Shown piece by piece: positions 1 to 7,123 of a stretch of DNA of 64,000 nt. Source of the stretch: Synechococcus sp. JA-2-3B'a(2-13) (lineage in GTDB: Bacteria > Cyanobacteriota > Cyanobacteriia > Thermostichales > Thermostichaceae); assembly GCF_000013225.1 (NCBI RefSeq), contig NC_007776.1, positions 2,176,501 through 2,240,500 of the forward strand, written 5' to 3'. The first letter of the stretch is position 1, and each line of letters opens with the position of its first letter. The position numbers and the translations under genes were made by a program. The notes beneath the pieces were generated by a model, which saw only the letters and a list, made by a program, of their open reading frames with translations, was not told where the DNA came from and ran no database searches.

Positions 1-80
1 GCTTGGGCTTTGGCGGAGCTGACATCAGAGGCGAGGACAGATTCGGCAACCATATCGACACAGGCAGCAAATGAACCCAT
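1..80 (-). CDS. Possible 5' end of a gene cut by the window edge
   Basis: An open frame begins with ATG at 80 on the minus strand and runs off the left edge with no stop (26 codons, beginning MGSFAACVDMVAESVLASDV). A Shine-Dalgarno-like GGAG lies 8 nt upstream of the ATG, which is the main reason for calling it. The fragment is too short to assign to a family. A second in-frame ATG ten codons in is also possible. Low confidence because only the N-terminus is visible. Confidence 0.3.
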   Translation of the reverse strand, partial: MGSFAACVDMVAESVLASDVSSAKAQ

Positions 81-203
81 TATGAGGGCTCCATTTACAG
101 AGGTTGACAGGTCTCAGCAAGGCCGGAAAGGTTCCAGGCCAAGAGCAGAGATAGTGTGGCGCAATCGCCTGCGGTGAAAGCTCGCCGGAAACCCACCCGA
201 CCG

Positions 204-250
204 GTCGCGAAAGCGGGCCGGAGGCCTTTCGCGGAAGCGGACCGGAGGCC
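204..250 (+). repeat. Dispersed palindromic repeat family A, two tandem copies
   Basis: Two consecutive copies of a motif starting TCGCGNAAGCGG and ending CCGGAGGCC. They align with the family found elsewhere in the window (consensus TTCGCGNNAGCG followed by GGACGGAGTCC), with A-to-C and T-to-G changes. This is the only tandem pair of the family in the window. Confidence 0.5.
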
Positions 251-251
251 T

Positions 252-289
252 TGTTTTTGCATGGGATCCCTGTTTTTGCATGGGATCCC
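252..289. repeat. 19-bp tandem duplication carrying GGGATCCC
   Basis: Two exact adjacent copies of a unit TGTTTTTGCAT followed by GGGATCCC. Each unit carries the abundant genome palindrome at its end. Confidence 0.8.
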
Positions 290-388
290 TTGACCACTGG
301 GGATCTGAACCCCATCTTGTTACAGAAATTTAGAATCGTTACAATGAGTTAGAATCTTTGCTCATCTTTGCATCGCAGGTTTTATCCT

Positions 389-967
389 ATGGCACCCTCT
401 CAGCAGTTTCCCGTGCTACTCGCCTCAGCTTTGCGTCACGACAGCGTAACTCCGCGCTGGTCTCAAGTGGCGTGGACCGTTTTGCGGGTGGTGGCAGGGC
501 TATTCATGATTCACAACGGCCTTGACAAACTGGCAGATATCGAAGGATTTGCGACGGCTTATGTAGAAGTGATCGGGTTGCCCTTCCCGATCTTCTTCGC
601 TTATGTGGCTGCCTATACCGAGCTGATCGCAGCTCCGATGGTGGCGTTGGGTTTGTTGACCCGAGGGGCAGCACTGGGCTTGTTCGCCACGATGGCGGTG
701 GCCATGTTCCATCACATTAAGGTGGCCGGCTTCAGCGTTCCCTACTTGGAGCTATCCGCCATCTACGCAGCGATCTTCCTGGCCTTTGCGGTGAATGGGG
801 GGGGCTGGTTCTCTGTGGATCAGCTCTTGGTGAATGCAATCGAGTCGTGGCTGAACCGCGCCAGCCGGGAAAAGTTGGAGAGCTTGCAGTCTTCGTTGCA
901 GGCCACGGAACGGGTAATTGCGCTGGGCGAGGAAGAGGCCGAGGCCGCCAAGACCACCGGATCCTGA
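389..967 (+). CDS. DoxX family membrane protein
   Basis: The 192-residue protein matches the DoxX family: four predicted membrane helices, with the typical opening LRVVAGLFMIHNGLDKL at about residues 33-49, then AAYTELIAAPMVALGLLTR and a C-terminal GGGWFSVDQLL. DoxX proteins are small inner-membrane proteins often tied to redox or thiol metabolism; no substrate can be read here. The tail after the last helix is hydrophilic and rich in Glu and Ala, and may be a short coiled coil. ATG at 389 is preferred over an in-frame TTG at 368, which would add seven poorly conserved residues. It converges with ppk across a hairpin. Confidence 0.85.
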   Translation: MAPSQQFPVLLASALRHDSVTPRWSQVAWTVLRVVAGLFMIHNGLDKLADIEGFATAYVEVIGLPFPIFFAYVAAYTELIAAPMVALGLLTRGAALGLFATMAVAMFHHIKVAGFSVPYLELSAIYAAIFLAFAVNGGGWFSVDQLLVNAIESWLNRASREKLESLQSSLQATERVIALGEEEAEAAKTTGS

Positions 968-998
968 GCTTTGGTGGCCATTCCCGATAGCGGCGAGG

Positions 999-1033
999 CT
1001 GCTCCTCTCTCCCTCTGAGAGAGAGGTTAGCAG
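999..1033. terminator. Hairpin between convergent doxX and ppk
   Basis: CTGCT-CCTCTCTC pairs with GAGAGAGG-TT-AGCAG around a short loop, giving a stem of about 13 bp between the ends of doxX and ppk. No clear T-tract follows on either strand, so it may act as a weak bidirectional terminator or an mRNA-end stabiliser. Confidence 0.4.
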
Positions 1034-1047
1034 TGAGAGTCATCCTG

Positions 1048-3222
1048 CTAAATGCGGCTGGCGGCCCGCTCCATCAGGCGTTGGTGGGTGGAGCGCACAG
1101 GCTCTCCTGGCTTGGGTTGCCGCTGCACGTAGGTGCCATCAGGGCGCAACTCCCAGGCTTGCCGGTTGTCCGTCAGGCAGATGTCCAAGATCGCCTTGAG
1201 CTCCCGCTGCAACGCGGGATCCTCCACAGGGGTAACCACCTCAACGCGCCGATCCAGGTTGCGGGTCATGTAGTCGGCACTGCCGATGAAGTACTCTTCC
1301 TGGCCGCCATTGTAGAAGTAGAAGATGCGGGAGTGCTCCAGGAAGCGCCCGATGATGCTGATCACGCGGATGCGTTCGCTTAGGCCTGGGATCCCGGGCT
1401 TGAGGCAGCACATGCCCCGCACGATGAGATCGATCTCCACCCCGGCTTGGCTGGCCTCGTAGAGCAGCCGGATCATTTCCGGGTCGGTGAGAGAGTTGAT
1501 CTTGACGATGATACGCCCCTGGCCCCCCGCTTGGGCATGGCGGATCTCTCTGCGGATCAGGGCTTCCATGCCCTGGCGCAGGGTTCTGGGGGCCACCAAG
1601 AGCTTGCGGAATTGCCGTTGCCGCGAGTAGCCCGTCAGCAGGTTAAACAACTCCGTAACGTCGTTGCAGAGGGTCTCATCGCAAGTGAACAGCCCTAGGT
1701 CGGTATAGATACGGGCGGTTTTGGGGTTGTAGTTGCCGGTACCGATGTGGACGTAGCGGCGCAGGGATCCCTCCTCTTCCCGCACCACCAAAGCCAGTTT
1801 GCAGTGGATTTTCAGCCCCGGCAGGCCGTAGGCCACGTGGACCCCGGCTTTCTCCAGCTTTTTGGCCCAGAGGATGTTGTTTTCTTCGTCGAAACGGGCT
1901 TTGAGCTCCACCAGAGCGGCCACCTGCTTGCCGTTTTCGGCGGCCTGAATGAGGGATTTCACCACCGTCGAGTCGCCGGAGGTGCGGTAGAGGGTTTGCT
2001 TAATGGTGAGCACCTGCGGATCGTTGGCGGCCTCCTCCAAAAACCGTTCCACGCTGGCGGCAAAAGAATCGTAGGGGTGATGCACCAACAGATCCCCTTC
2101 CCGGATGACGGCAAAGATATCCACCGGCTCATCGCTGACCGAGGCAGTGCGCAGGCGGGGCGGGGTGACCGGCCCCCAAGGGGGATCCTTCAAATCGGGC
2201 CGATCCAGGCTGAGAAACGCCATCACCCCCCCCATACTCAAGAGGCCATCCACTTCGTACACCGAGTCACTGTTGAGGCGCATCTCTTCGCTGAGCCGTT
2301 GTCGGATGGCTGCCGGAGTTTGGCTGGCAATCTCCATGCGCACCACTGAGCCGAAGCGGCGCTTGCGCAGCTCTTCTTGAATGGCAGCCAGCAGATCGTC
2401 GGCCTCGTCCTCTTGGATTTCCAGATCGGCATCCCGGGTGATGCGGAAGGGGTAGTACTCCAGCACCTGCATGCCGACAAACAGCGCTTCCAGATGGTGG
2501 GCAATCACCTGATCCAGCGGCACAAAGCTTACCCCATCCCGCAGCGGCACAAAGCGGGGCAAGGTGTTGGGCACCTTCACGCGAGCAAAATGCTCCTTGC
2601 CAGTCTCTGGATCCCGCACCACCACCGCCAAGCTGAGGCTGAGGTTGGAGATGTAGGGAAAGGGATGGCCTGGATCCACCGCCAAGGGGGTGAGCACTGG
2701 AAACAAACGCCTCTCAAAGTAGTCCCGCAGCTCCTGCCGTTCCGACTCGGCCAGCTCGGAAAAATCGCGGATGTGAATGCCCTGTTCCGCCAGCTTGGGC
2801 ACCAGTTCCTGCCGGAAGCAAGTGTGCAATTTTCGAATCAGGGGGCGCAGGTGGCTCGAGATCTGCTGCAACTGCTGCTGCGGTGTAAGGCCATCCGGGG
2901 TTAGCACCAACACGCCCGTTTCCAACTGACGACGGATCACCGCCACCCGCACCATGAAAAATTCGTCCAGGTTGCTCTCAAAGATGGCCAGAAACTTCAG
3001 CCGCTCCAGCAGAGGTGTGCGCTCATCCAGGGCCTCGTGCAAAACCCGGGCATTGAATTCAATCCAGCTCAGCTCCCGGTTGAAATACTGCTCCGGCAGA
3101 GCATAGCCCTCTTGGATGGGTGTAGTCCGGATCCCTGGTTGTCCGGCATCAGGGGGGCAGCCCGTCGTGTCGGGGTTGCAAGGTGGCCAGGAAGGGTCGG
3201 TTTCCTTGGGGCGCGGAGTCAT
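1048..3222 (-). CDS. ppk: Polyphosphate kinase (PPK1)
   Basis: PPK1 reversibly polymerises the gamma-phosphate of ATP into polyphosphate through a phosphohistidine. The 724-residue protein has the full family layout: the N-terminal YFNRELSWIEFNARVL segment, a head domain, and two phospholipase-D-like C-terminal domains. The phosphohistidine region LKIHCKLALVV and the following HIGTGNYNPKTARIYTDLG are intact, as is the second conserved histidine in FLEHSRIFYF. ATG at 3222 is chosen; an in-frame GTG at 3252 would add ten residues. It lies downstream of livM on the same strand but is probably transcribed separately. Identity is certain from sequence; the physiological role (phosphate store) is inferred. 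Confidence 0.96.
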   Translation of the reverse strand: MTPRPKETDPSWPPCNPDTTGCPPDAGQPGIRTTPIQEGYALPEQYFNRELSWIEFNARVLHEALDERTPLLERLKFLAIFESNLDEFFMVRVAVIRRQLETGVLVLTPDGLTPQQQLQQISSHLRPLIRKLHTCFRQELVPKLAEQGIHIRDFSELAESERQELRDYFERRLFPVLTPLAVDPGHPFPYISNLSLSLAVVVRDPETGKEHFARVKVPNTLPRFVPLRDGVSFVPLDQVIAHHLEALFVGMQVLEYYPFRITRDADLEIQEDEADDLLAAIQEELRKRRFGSVVRMEIASQTPAAIRQRLSEEMRLNSDSVYEVDGLLSMGGVMAFLSLDRPDLKDPPWGPVTPPRLRTASVSDEPVDIFAVIREGDLLVHHPYDSFAASVERFLEEAANDPQVLTIKQTLYRTSGDSTVVKSLIQAAENGKQVAALVELKARFDEENNILWAKKLEKAGVHVAYGLPGLKIHCKLALVVREEEGSLRRYVHIGTGNYNPKTARIYTDLGLFTCDETLCNDVTELFNLLTGYSRQRQFRKLLVAPRTLRQGMEALIRREIRHAQAGGQGRIIVKINSLTDPEMIRLLYEASQAGVEIDLIVRGMCCLKPGIPGLSERIRVISIIGRFLEHSRIFYFYNGGQEEYFIGSADYMTRNLDRRVEVVTPVEDPALQRELKAILDICLTDNRQAWELRPDGTYVQRQPKPGEPVRSTHQRLMERAASRI

Positions 3223-3280
3223 GGCGGCAGAGGGCTGGGTTATCTCAAACACGTCAACAACGGCTGGAGCCGACCCAATC

Positions 3281-4240
3281 CTATCCTGCGGGGTTCTGCT
3301 TAGGCGAAGGAGAAGTGCCCAAGACGGGCTTGGGCGGACGTTCAGGCAACAATCCTTGAGAGCGCGTCAGAAGAATCACCTGGAGCAGGATCCCGATCAA
3401 CAAAATGCGCAAAGGGCCAGCCCGGGTGGCCCACTGGGGCGGCAAACGGTTGGTGAGCCACTCGCTGCCCGACCACACCCCCCAAATTACCAGCGCTCCC
3501 AGCAAGGCGCCGCGATTGTTGCCACTGCCCCCCGCGATCAGCATTACCCAAACGATGAAGGTGGCAAACTCCGGTTGAAAGGCTTCTGGGCTGATGAAAT
3601 TGACAAAATGGGCGTAGAGGGCCCCCGCCAACCCCATGAGCATGGATCCCAGCACAAACGCTTGCAGGCGAAACTGGAGCACATCTTTGCCGGCAGCCAG
3701 GGTTGCCGGTTCATCCTCGCGAATGGCCCGCAGCACCCGCCCCCAGGGGGAGCGATAGGCCCGCTCCGCAGCCCAATAGACCACCGCCAAAATGACCAGC
3801 ACCAAGCCCAAGTAGAGAAGGGTATCCTGACCTGGGATCCAGCCGCGAAAGGGTCGCGGAATGCGGGTAATTCCCCGTACGCCATTGGTCAGCCAGCCCT
3901 CATTTCTCAGGATTTGGCTGATGATCTCAGCAATGCCGATGGTGGCGATGGCCAAGTAGTCGGAACGCAGCTTCAGGGTAATCAAGCCGATCAAAAAGGC
4001 AATCGCCCCGGCGACGGCCACAGCTATGGCAAAACCCACCCAAAAGGGCAGATTGAAGCCGCCCAAATGCTCGGCGCTTGGGGGTGTGGTGACAATGGCG
4101 CTGGCATAGGCTCCCACGGCAAAAAAAGCCCCCACCCCGATGTTGAACATGCCGGCGTAGCCCCACTGGATATTGAGGCCCAGCACCAGCACGCCGTAGA
4201 TCCCCACCAAAATCAAAAAGAAAATGCCGTAGCTCAACAT
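3281..4240 (-). CDS. livM: Branched-chain/neutral amino acid ABC transporter permease, LivM type
   Basis: A 319-residue permease with about nine hydrophobic segments, the LivM signature NIQWGYAGMFNIGVGAFFAVGAYA near the N-terminus (quoted as NIQWGYAGMFNIG plus flank) and the cytoplasmic loop YRSPWGRVLRAIREDEPAT that contacts the ATPase. It pairs with LivH to form the membrane channel of a HAAT-family importer; in cyanobacteria such pairs are often the NatC/NatD subunits for neutral amino acids. Its ATG overlaps the livH stop codon (TGATG), so translation is probably coupled. No binding protein or ATPase gene is present here, so partners must be elsewhere. Substrate is not determined from sequence. 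Confidence 0.92.
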   Translation of the reverse strand: MLSYGIFFLILVGIYGVLVLGLNIQWGYAGMFNIGVGAFFAVGAYASAIVTTPPSAEHLGGFNLPFWVGFAIAVAVAGAIAFLIGLITLKLRSDYLAIATIGIAEIISQILRNEGWLTNGVRGITRIPRPFRGWIPGQDTLLYLGLVLVILAVVYWAAERAYRSPWGRVLRAIREDEPATLAAGKDVLQFRLQAFVLGSMLMGLAGALYAHFVNFISPEAFQPEFATFIVWVMLIAGGSGNNRGALLGALVIWGVWSGSEWLTNRLPPQWATRAGPLRILLIGILLQVILLTRSQGLLPERPPKPVLGTSPSPKQNPAG

Positions 4241-5109
4241 CAGACATCCCCCCCACCCGGGGATCCCAGTAATCCCGTGGGTCGGAAGATCAGCAGCAGT
4301 ACCAAAATGGCGAAGGCCACCCCGGTTTTATAGGCCGGGTTGATCACCAAGGTCGAGAATTCTTCCGCCAGGCCGATCACCACTCCTCCGGCAATAGCCC
4401 CGTAAGGGCGACCGATGCCGCCGAGAATGGCCGCTGCAAAAATGGGCAGCAATAGCCGCCAGCCCATGGTGGGGTGCAGCCGGGTATCCATACCCAGGAA
4501 CACACCTGCTGCACAGGCCAAGGCTGCGCCAATGGCCCAAGTCCAGAGAACGATTCGCTCCGTATCAATGCCGGTAATCTTGGCCAGCTCAAAATTGTCG
4601 GCCATGGCCCGCATCGCTTTGCCCACCCGCGTGCGTTGTAAGAAGAGATGCAGGGCCACCACCAACAGGGCTGTTCCCGCCAGGATTACCGCCCAATCGG
4701 GCTTAATGCGCAGCTCCCCAAGCCGCCACGGCAACTGGATCCCGCTGCGGTACACCTGATTGTTGGGCCCCCAGATGATCTGCACCAGGCTGCGCAGAAT
4801 CAGGGCGGTGCCAAAAGAAGAAATGAGCAAGATCACTGGTGCCTCCCGGCGCAGGCGGCGATAGATGAGCTGGTCGATCCCAACTGCACAAAGTACCGTG
4901 GCCAAGGCTGCCGGGAGCAGGCTGACCCCAATTGGCCAACCCAACCCAACAAATGTCAGGCCGAAGTAGGCCCCCAGGGTCATCAGATCCCCGTGGGCAA
5001 AGTTGGCAAAGCGCAAAATGCCAAAGGTCAGCGACACCCCAATTGCTCCCAGGGCGTAGATGCTGCCCAAGACGAGGCCGTAAATGAAAAGTTGCAACAG
5101 TTGGGTCAC
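4240..5109 (-). CDS. livH: Branched-chain/neutral amino acid ABC transporter permease, LivH type
   Basis: A 289-residue permease with the LivH opening LQLFIYGLVLGSIYALGAIG and FGILRFANFAHGDLMTLGAY, plus the EAA-like loop TRVGKAMRAMADNFELAKITG. It is the partner of LivM, with stop and start overlapping. I chose GTG at 5109, where the conserved sequence begins; an in-frame GTG at 5178 would add 23 residues unlike the family. Its upstream region is short: 112 bp separate the start from an IS5-family insertion and a family A repeat. The native promoter may therefore have been displaced or replaced. Confidence 0.9.
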   Translation of the reverse strand: MTQLLQLFIYGLVLGSIYALGAIGVSLTFGILRFANFAHGDLMTLGAYFGLTFVGLGWPIGVSLLPAALATVLCAVGIDQLIYRRLRREAPVILLISSFGTALILRSLVQIIWGPNNQVYRSGIQLPWRLGELRIKPDWAVILAGTALLVVALHLFLQRTRVGKAMRAMADNFELAKITGIDTERIVLWTWAIGAALACAAGVFLGMDTRLHPTMGWRLLLPIFAAAILGGIGRPYGAIAGGVVIGLAEEFSTLVINPAYKTGVAFAILVLLLIFRPTGLLGSPGGGDV

Positions 5110-5196
5110 GCTTGCCCCCGAAAACCCCTTGCCCTGATAATGCCACGGGTTTGCCGAGAGCGGGATCCCGTCCGGCACAGCGGAAGGATACGGCTG

Positions 5197-5219
5197 ATCG
5201 CGCCAGCGGGACGGAGTCC
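5197..5219 (+). repeat. Dispersed palindromic repeat family A, beside the IS5 insertion
   Basis: Reads TCGCGCCAGCGGG followed by ACGGAGTCC, a near-consensus copy. The IS5-family element begins three bases downstream, so the TA target lies directly at the end of the repeat. Confidence 0.7.
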
Positions 5220-5253
5220 TAGGTCGTGTTGATCTTATGTTAGGATAGAGAGA

Positions 5254-5652
5254 ATGATTTATAGAGGAAAGAGGATGAAGTTGGTTTTTTTAGATGAAAA
5301 CAAATGGCAGAAGATATTGGCTTTTTTACAGACAGAAGAGAGAGTTAACATTGGGAAAGAAGCAAACTGCAAACAGTTTATTGAAGCAGTTCTTTGGATA
5401 GCCCGTTCCGGTGCTCCTTGGCGCTACCTCCCAGAAGGATATGGCAAATGGTACACCATCTATCAAAGATTCCACCGGTGGAGTCGTTTTGGAGTGTGGG
5501 AACGGATGTTCAAGTATTTTATTGACGACCCTGATTTAGAGCATCTCATTATTGATTCAACCATGGTTCGAGCGCACTCCTGTGCTGCCGGAAAAAAGGG
5601 GAGCAAGCTTTGGGGAGAAGCCGAGGGGGATACAGCACCAAGATTCATGTGA
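5254..5652 (+). CDS. IS5-family transposase, upstream frame (ORF A)
   Basis: The 132-residue product is the N-terminal half of a DDE transposase. It includes the DUF4096-like segment WIARSGAPWRYLPEGYGKW and the first catalytic aspartate in LEHLIIDSTMVRAH. The frame continues past the expected slippage point and stops at 5650-5652. Alone it lacks the second Asp and the Glu, so it would be inactive or act as a regulator. The full enzyme is expected from -1 frameshifting into the downstream frame. Confidence 0.85.
   Translation: MIYRGKRMKLVFLDENKWQKILAFLQTEERVNIGKEANCKQFIEAVLWIARSGAPWRYLPEGYGKWYTIYQRFHRWSRFGVWERMFKYFIDDPDLEHLIIDSTMVRAHSCAAGKKGSKLWGEAEGDTAPRFM
5592..5598 (+). other. -1 ribosomal frameshift heptamer A AAA AAG
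   Basis: In the ORF A frame the codons read GGA AAA AAG GGG. The heptamer A AAA AAG allows tandem slippage by -1 into the ORF B frame, giving KKGEQALGRSRGGYSTK, which is the expected family sequence across the junction. This is the classical slippery site of several IS families. Confidence 0.85.
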
Positions 5653-6017
5653 GTGTAGATGGGTTGGGAAATCCGCTGGAATTGAGAATAACTGGCGGAG
5701 AAAAGAGCGATATTACTCAAGGGGAAGAATTGATAGAGGGCTGGCAGAGAAAGGATACCAAAGTAATTGGGGATAAAGGATATGATGCGGATAAGTTGAT
5801 TGAGAAGATAGGGGAAGCTCAAGCGGTTATTCCGCCTAAAAGGAATAGAAAGACGCAGCGGCATTATGACAAGCATCTGTATAAAGAGAGGCATTTAATC
5901 GAATGCTTTTTTCATAAGTTAAAGCAGTACCGGCATCTATTTTCTCGTTTTGACAAATTGGCCAGGAACTTCTTGAGTTTTCTCTATCTCGTCAGTGCTC
6001 TCTTTTGGCTCAAATGA
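5592..6017 (+). CDS. IS5-family transposase, downstream frame (ORF B, read by -1 frameshift)
   Basis: This frame supplies the C-terminal catalytic half. GRSRGGYSTKIHVSVDGLG precedes the second catalytic Asp in VIGDKGYDAD, and YKERHLIECFFHKLKQYRHLFSRFDKL carries the catalytic Glu region (the Y-(2)-R-(3)-E-(6)-K signature of IS4/IS5 transposases). A TTG at 5610 could start a separate product, but the reading continuous with ORF A through the A AAA AAG site fits the family better. No stops or obvious damage are seen, so the element is probably still mobile. Confidence 0.8.
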   Translation, partial: KKGEQALGRSRGGYSTKIHVSVDGLGNPLELRITGGEKSDITQGEELIEGWQRKDTKVIGDKGYDADKLIEKIGEAQAVIPPKRNRKTQRHYDKHLYKERHLIECFFHKLKQYRHLFSRFDKLARNFLSFLYLVSALFWLK

Positions 6018-6077
6018 AAGATCAACACAACCTAAGAAAGCTAGGGTAGGGGAGAGCGCCCACAAGGAAGAAGATCC

Positions 6078-7043
6078 ATGCAGTCCAGGTCTTTGTCTGT
6101 CCTCCGTTTCCTGGCCGTTTTGGCCCTGCTGAGCGCGGGCTGTGGCGGGCCGGAGTGGGATCCCGATGCGCCTTCCGAGCCCATCTCCACCCCCCAGTTG
6201 ATCTACGAAGACATCACCCTCACCCAAGCCAGGCCCGACGGCGGCATTCTTTGGCGCTTACAGGCTCGCCTGGCCGAATATGAGTCCCCCCCAGAAAATG
6301 GTGCCGCTCCTGTGCAGTTGGGATCCGCCCATTTGCAGGCCGTTGAGGGAGAATTTTTCGACGAAGACAACCGCGCCATCCGCACCCGCGCCGAGCAAGG
6401 CTCTGCGTACCCCGGCGAACGACGGCTGGAATTGAGGGGTCAAGTCGAGGTGGAATCGGAGCGAGACAACCTGCGTCTGGAGGCCCAGCGGGTGGAATGG
6501 CTGCCGGAACAGCGCCTCCTCCAAGCTGAGGGCCAGGTGAAAGTGGAGCTGTTGGAGGGCCAGGGATCCCTGCAGGGGGAGCGGCTGCTCGTCGACTTTG
6601 GCCAAGCCCAGATGCAGCTGGAGAACTGGGATCCCACTCAGCCGGTGCGGGCAGAGTACCGGGATCCGGATCTGGAGCTGGCTGCCAGCCGTTTTCTGTG
6701 GCAATTTGGCGTCGGGGAAGTGCAGGCAGTAGGGTCTGTAGAGGTTTACGCTCCCTTACAAGCTTTGCGCCTCAGGGGCGAGCAGTTGCGGGCTCCCCTG
6801 CCTCTAACCGAGTTGCGCATATTGGGCAACGGGCAAGCCAAAGCCGAGCAAACCGGTCAAGAGCTGCAGGCCCAGGAGATCCGCTGGCGCATCGGCTCCA
6901 CCCAGCTGCAGGCCCAGGGCAACGTGCGCTACCGCCAGCCCGGCCAGGCTTTGACTGTCAGAGGCAACCAAGGGATCCTGGATTGGCAGGCCAACACTGC
7001 TCGGATCCAAGGCAACAGCCAAACCCAGCTCACTTTGCCCTAA
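6078..7043 (+). CDS. LptC-like envelope lipoprotein
   Basis: A 321-residue protein starting with a lipoprotein signal (lipobox LLSAGC, Cys at about residue 22). The body is a beta-rich repetitive fold of the LptC/OstA type: the strand pattern (LRGQVEVESERDNLRLEAQRVEW, given in parts as LRGQVEVE and LRLEAQRVEW; LQAQGNVRYRQPGQALTVRG as LQAQGNVRY) recurs through the protein. LptC carries LPS from the inner-membrane LptBFG transporter to LptA. A good Shine-Dalgarno (AAGGAAG) precedes the ATG. The right end of the IS5 element lies only 45 bp upstream, so expression may come from within the element. It is longer than proteobacterial LptC (about 190 aa), as is usual in cyanobacteria. Confidence 0.75.
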   Translation: MQSRSLSVLRFLAVLALLSAGCGGPEWDPDAPSEPISTPQLIYEDITLTQARPDGGILWRLQARLAEYESPPENGAAPVQLGSAHLQAVEGEFFDEDNRAIRTRAEQGSAYPGERRLELRGQVEVESERDNLRLEAQRVEWLPEQRLLQAEGQVKVELLEGQGSLQGERLLVDFGQAQMQLENWDPTQPVRAEYRDPDLELAASRFLWQFGVGEVQAVGSVEVYAPLQALRLRGEQLRAPLPLTELRILGNGQAKAEQTGQELQAQEIRWRIGSTQLQAQGNVRYRQPGQALTVRGNQGILDWQANTARIQGNSQTQLTLP

Positions 7044-7123
7044 GGGGGGCTGGGGGGAAGCAGAAAGCTGGCCGAGAGCATGGCAGGATAGGGATACCTT
7101 TAAGGAAAAGTATCGGGTGAGTT

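Larger units (their letters stand above)
81..388. other. Spacer containing two nested tandem duplications
   Basis: No gene is supported here. The spacer holds two adjacent copies of the dispersed GC-rich repeat (204-226 and 228-250), followed directly by two exact copies of a 19-bp unit (252-270 and 271-289), each ending in GGGATCCC. The 96-residue minus-strand ORF across this stretch is made of these repeats and matches nothing I know. The spacer probably also holds the promoter of the downstream doxX gene, but I see no clear -35/-10 pair. Confidence 0.6.
5222..6032 (+). mobile_element. Complete IS5-family (IS427-like) insertion sequence
   Basis: An 811-bp element bounded by imperfect inverted repeats: left GGTCGTGTTGATCTT, and right end reading GGTTGTGTTGATCTT on the opposite strand. 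It is flanked by a TA duplication (5220-5221 and 6033-6034), in a YTAR-type context typical of the IS427 group. It encodes one transposase split over two overlapping frames. Its interior is visibly more AT-rich than the neighbouring genes. It sits between the divergent livH and lptC-like genes and carries no passenger gene. It appears intact and is the only copy in the window. Confidence 0.9.

Noticed and set aside
3116-4333. 405-codon plus-strand open frame across ppk and livM
   Set aside because: It is antisense to two strongly conserved genes, its product is rich in Gln, Pro and Gly with no family features, and it has no ribosome site. It results from codon bias on the other strand.
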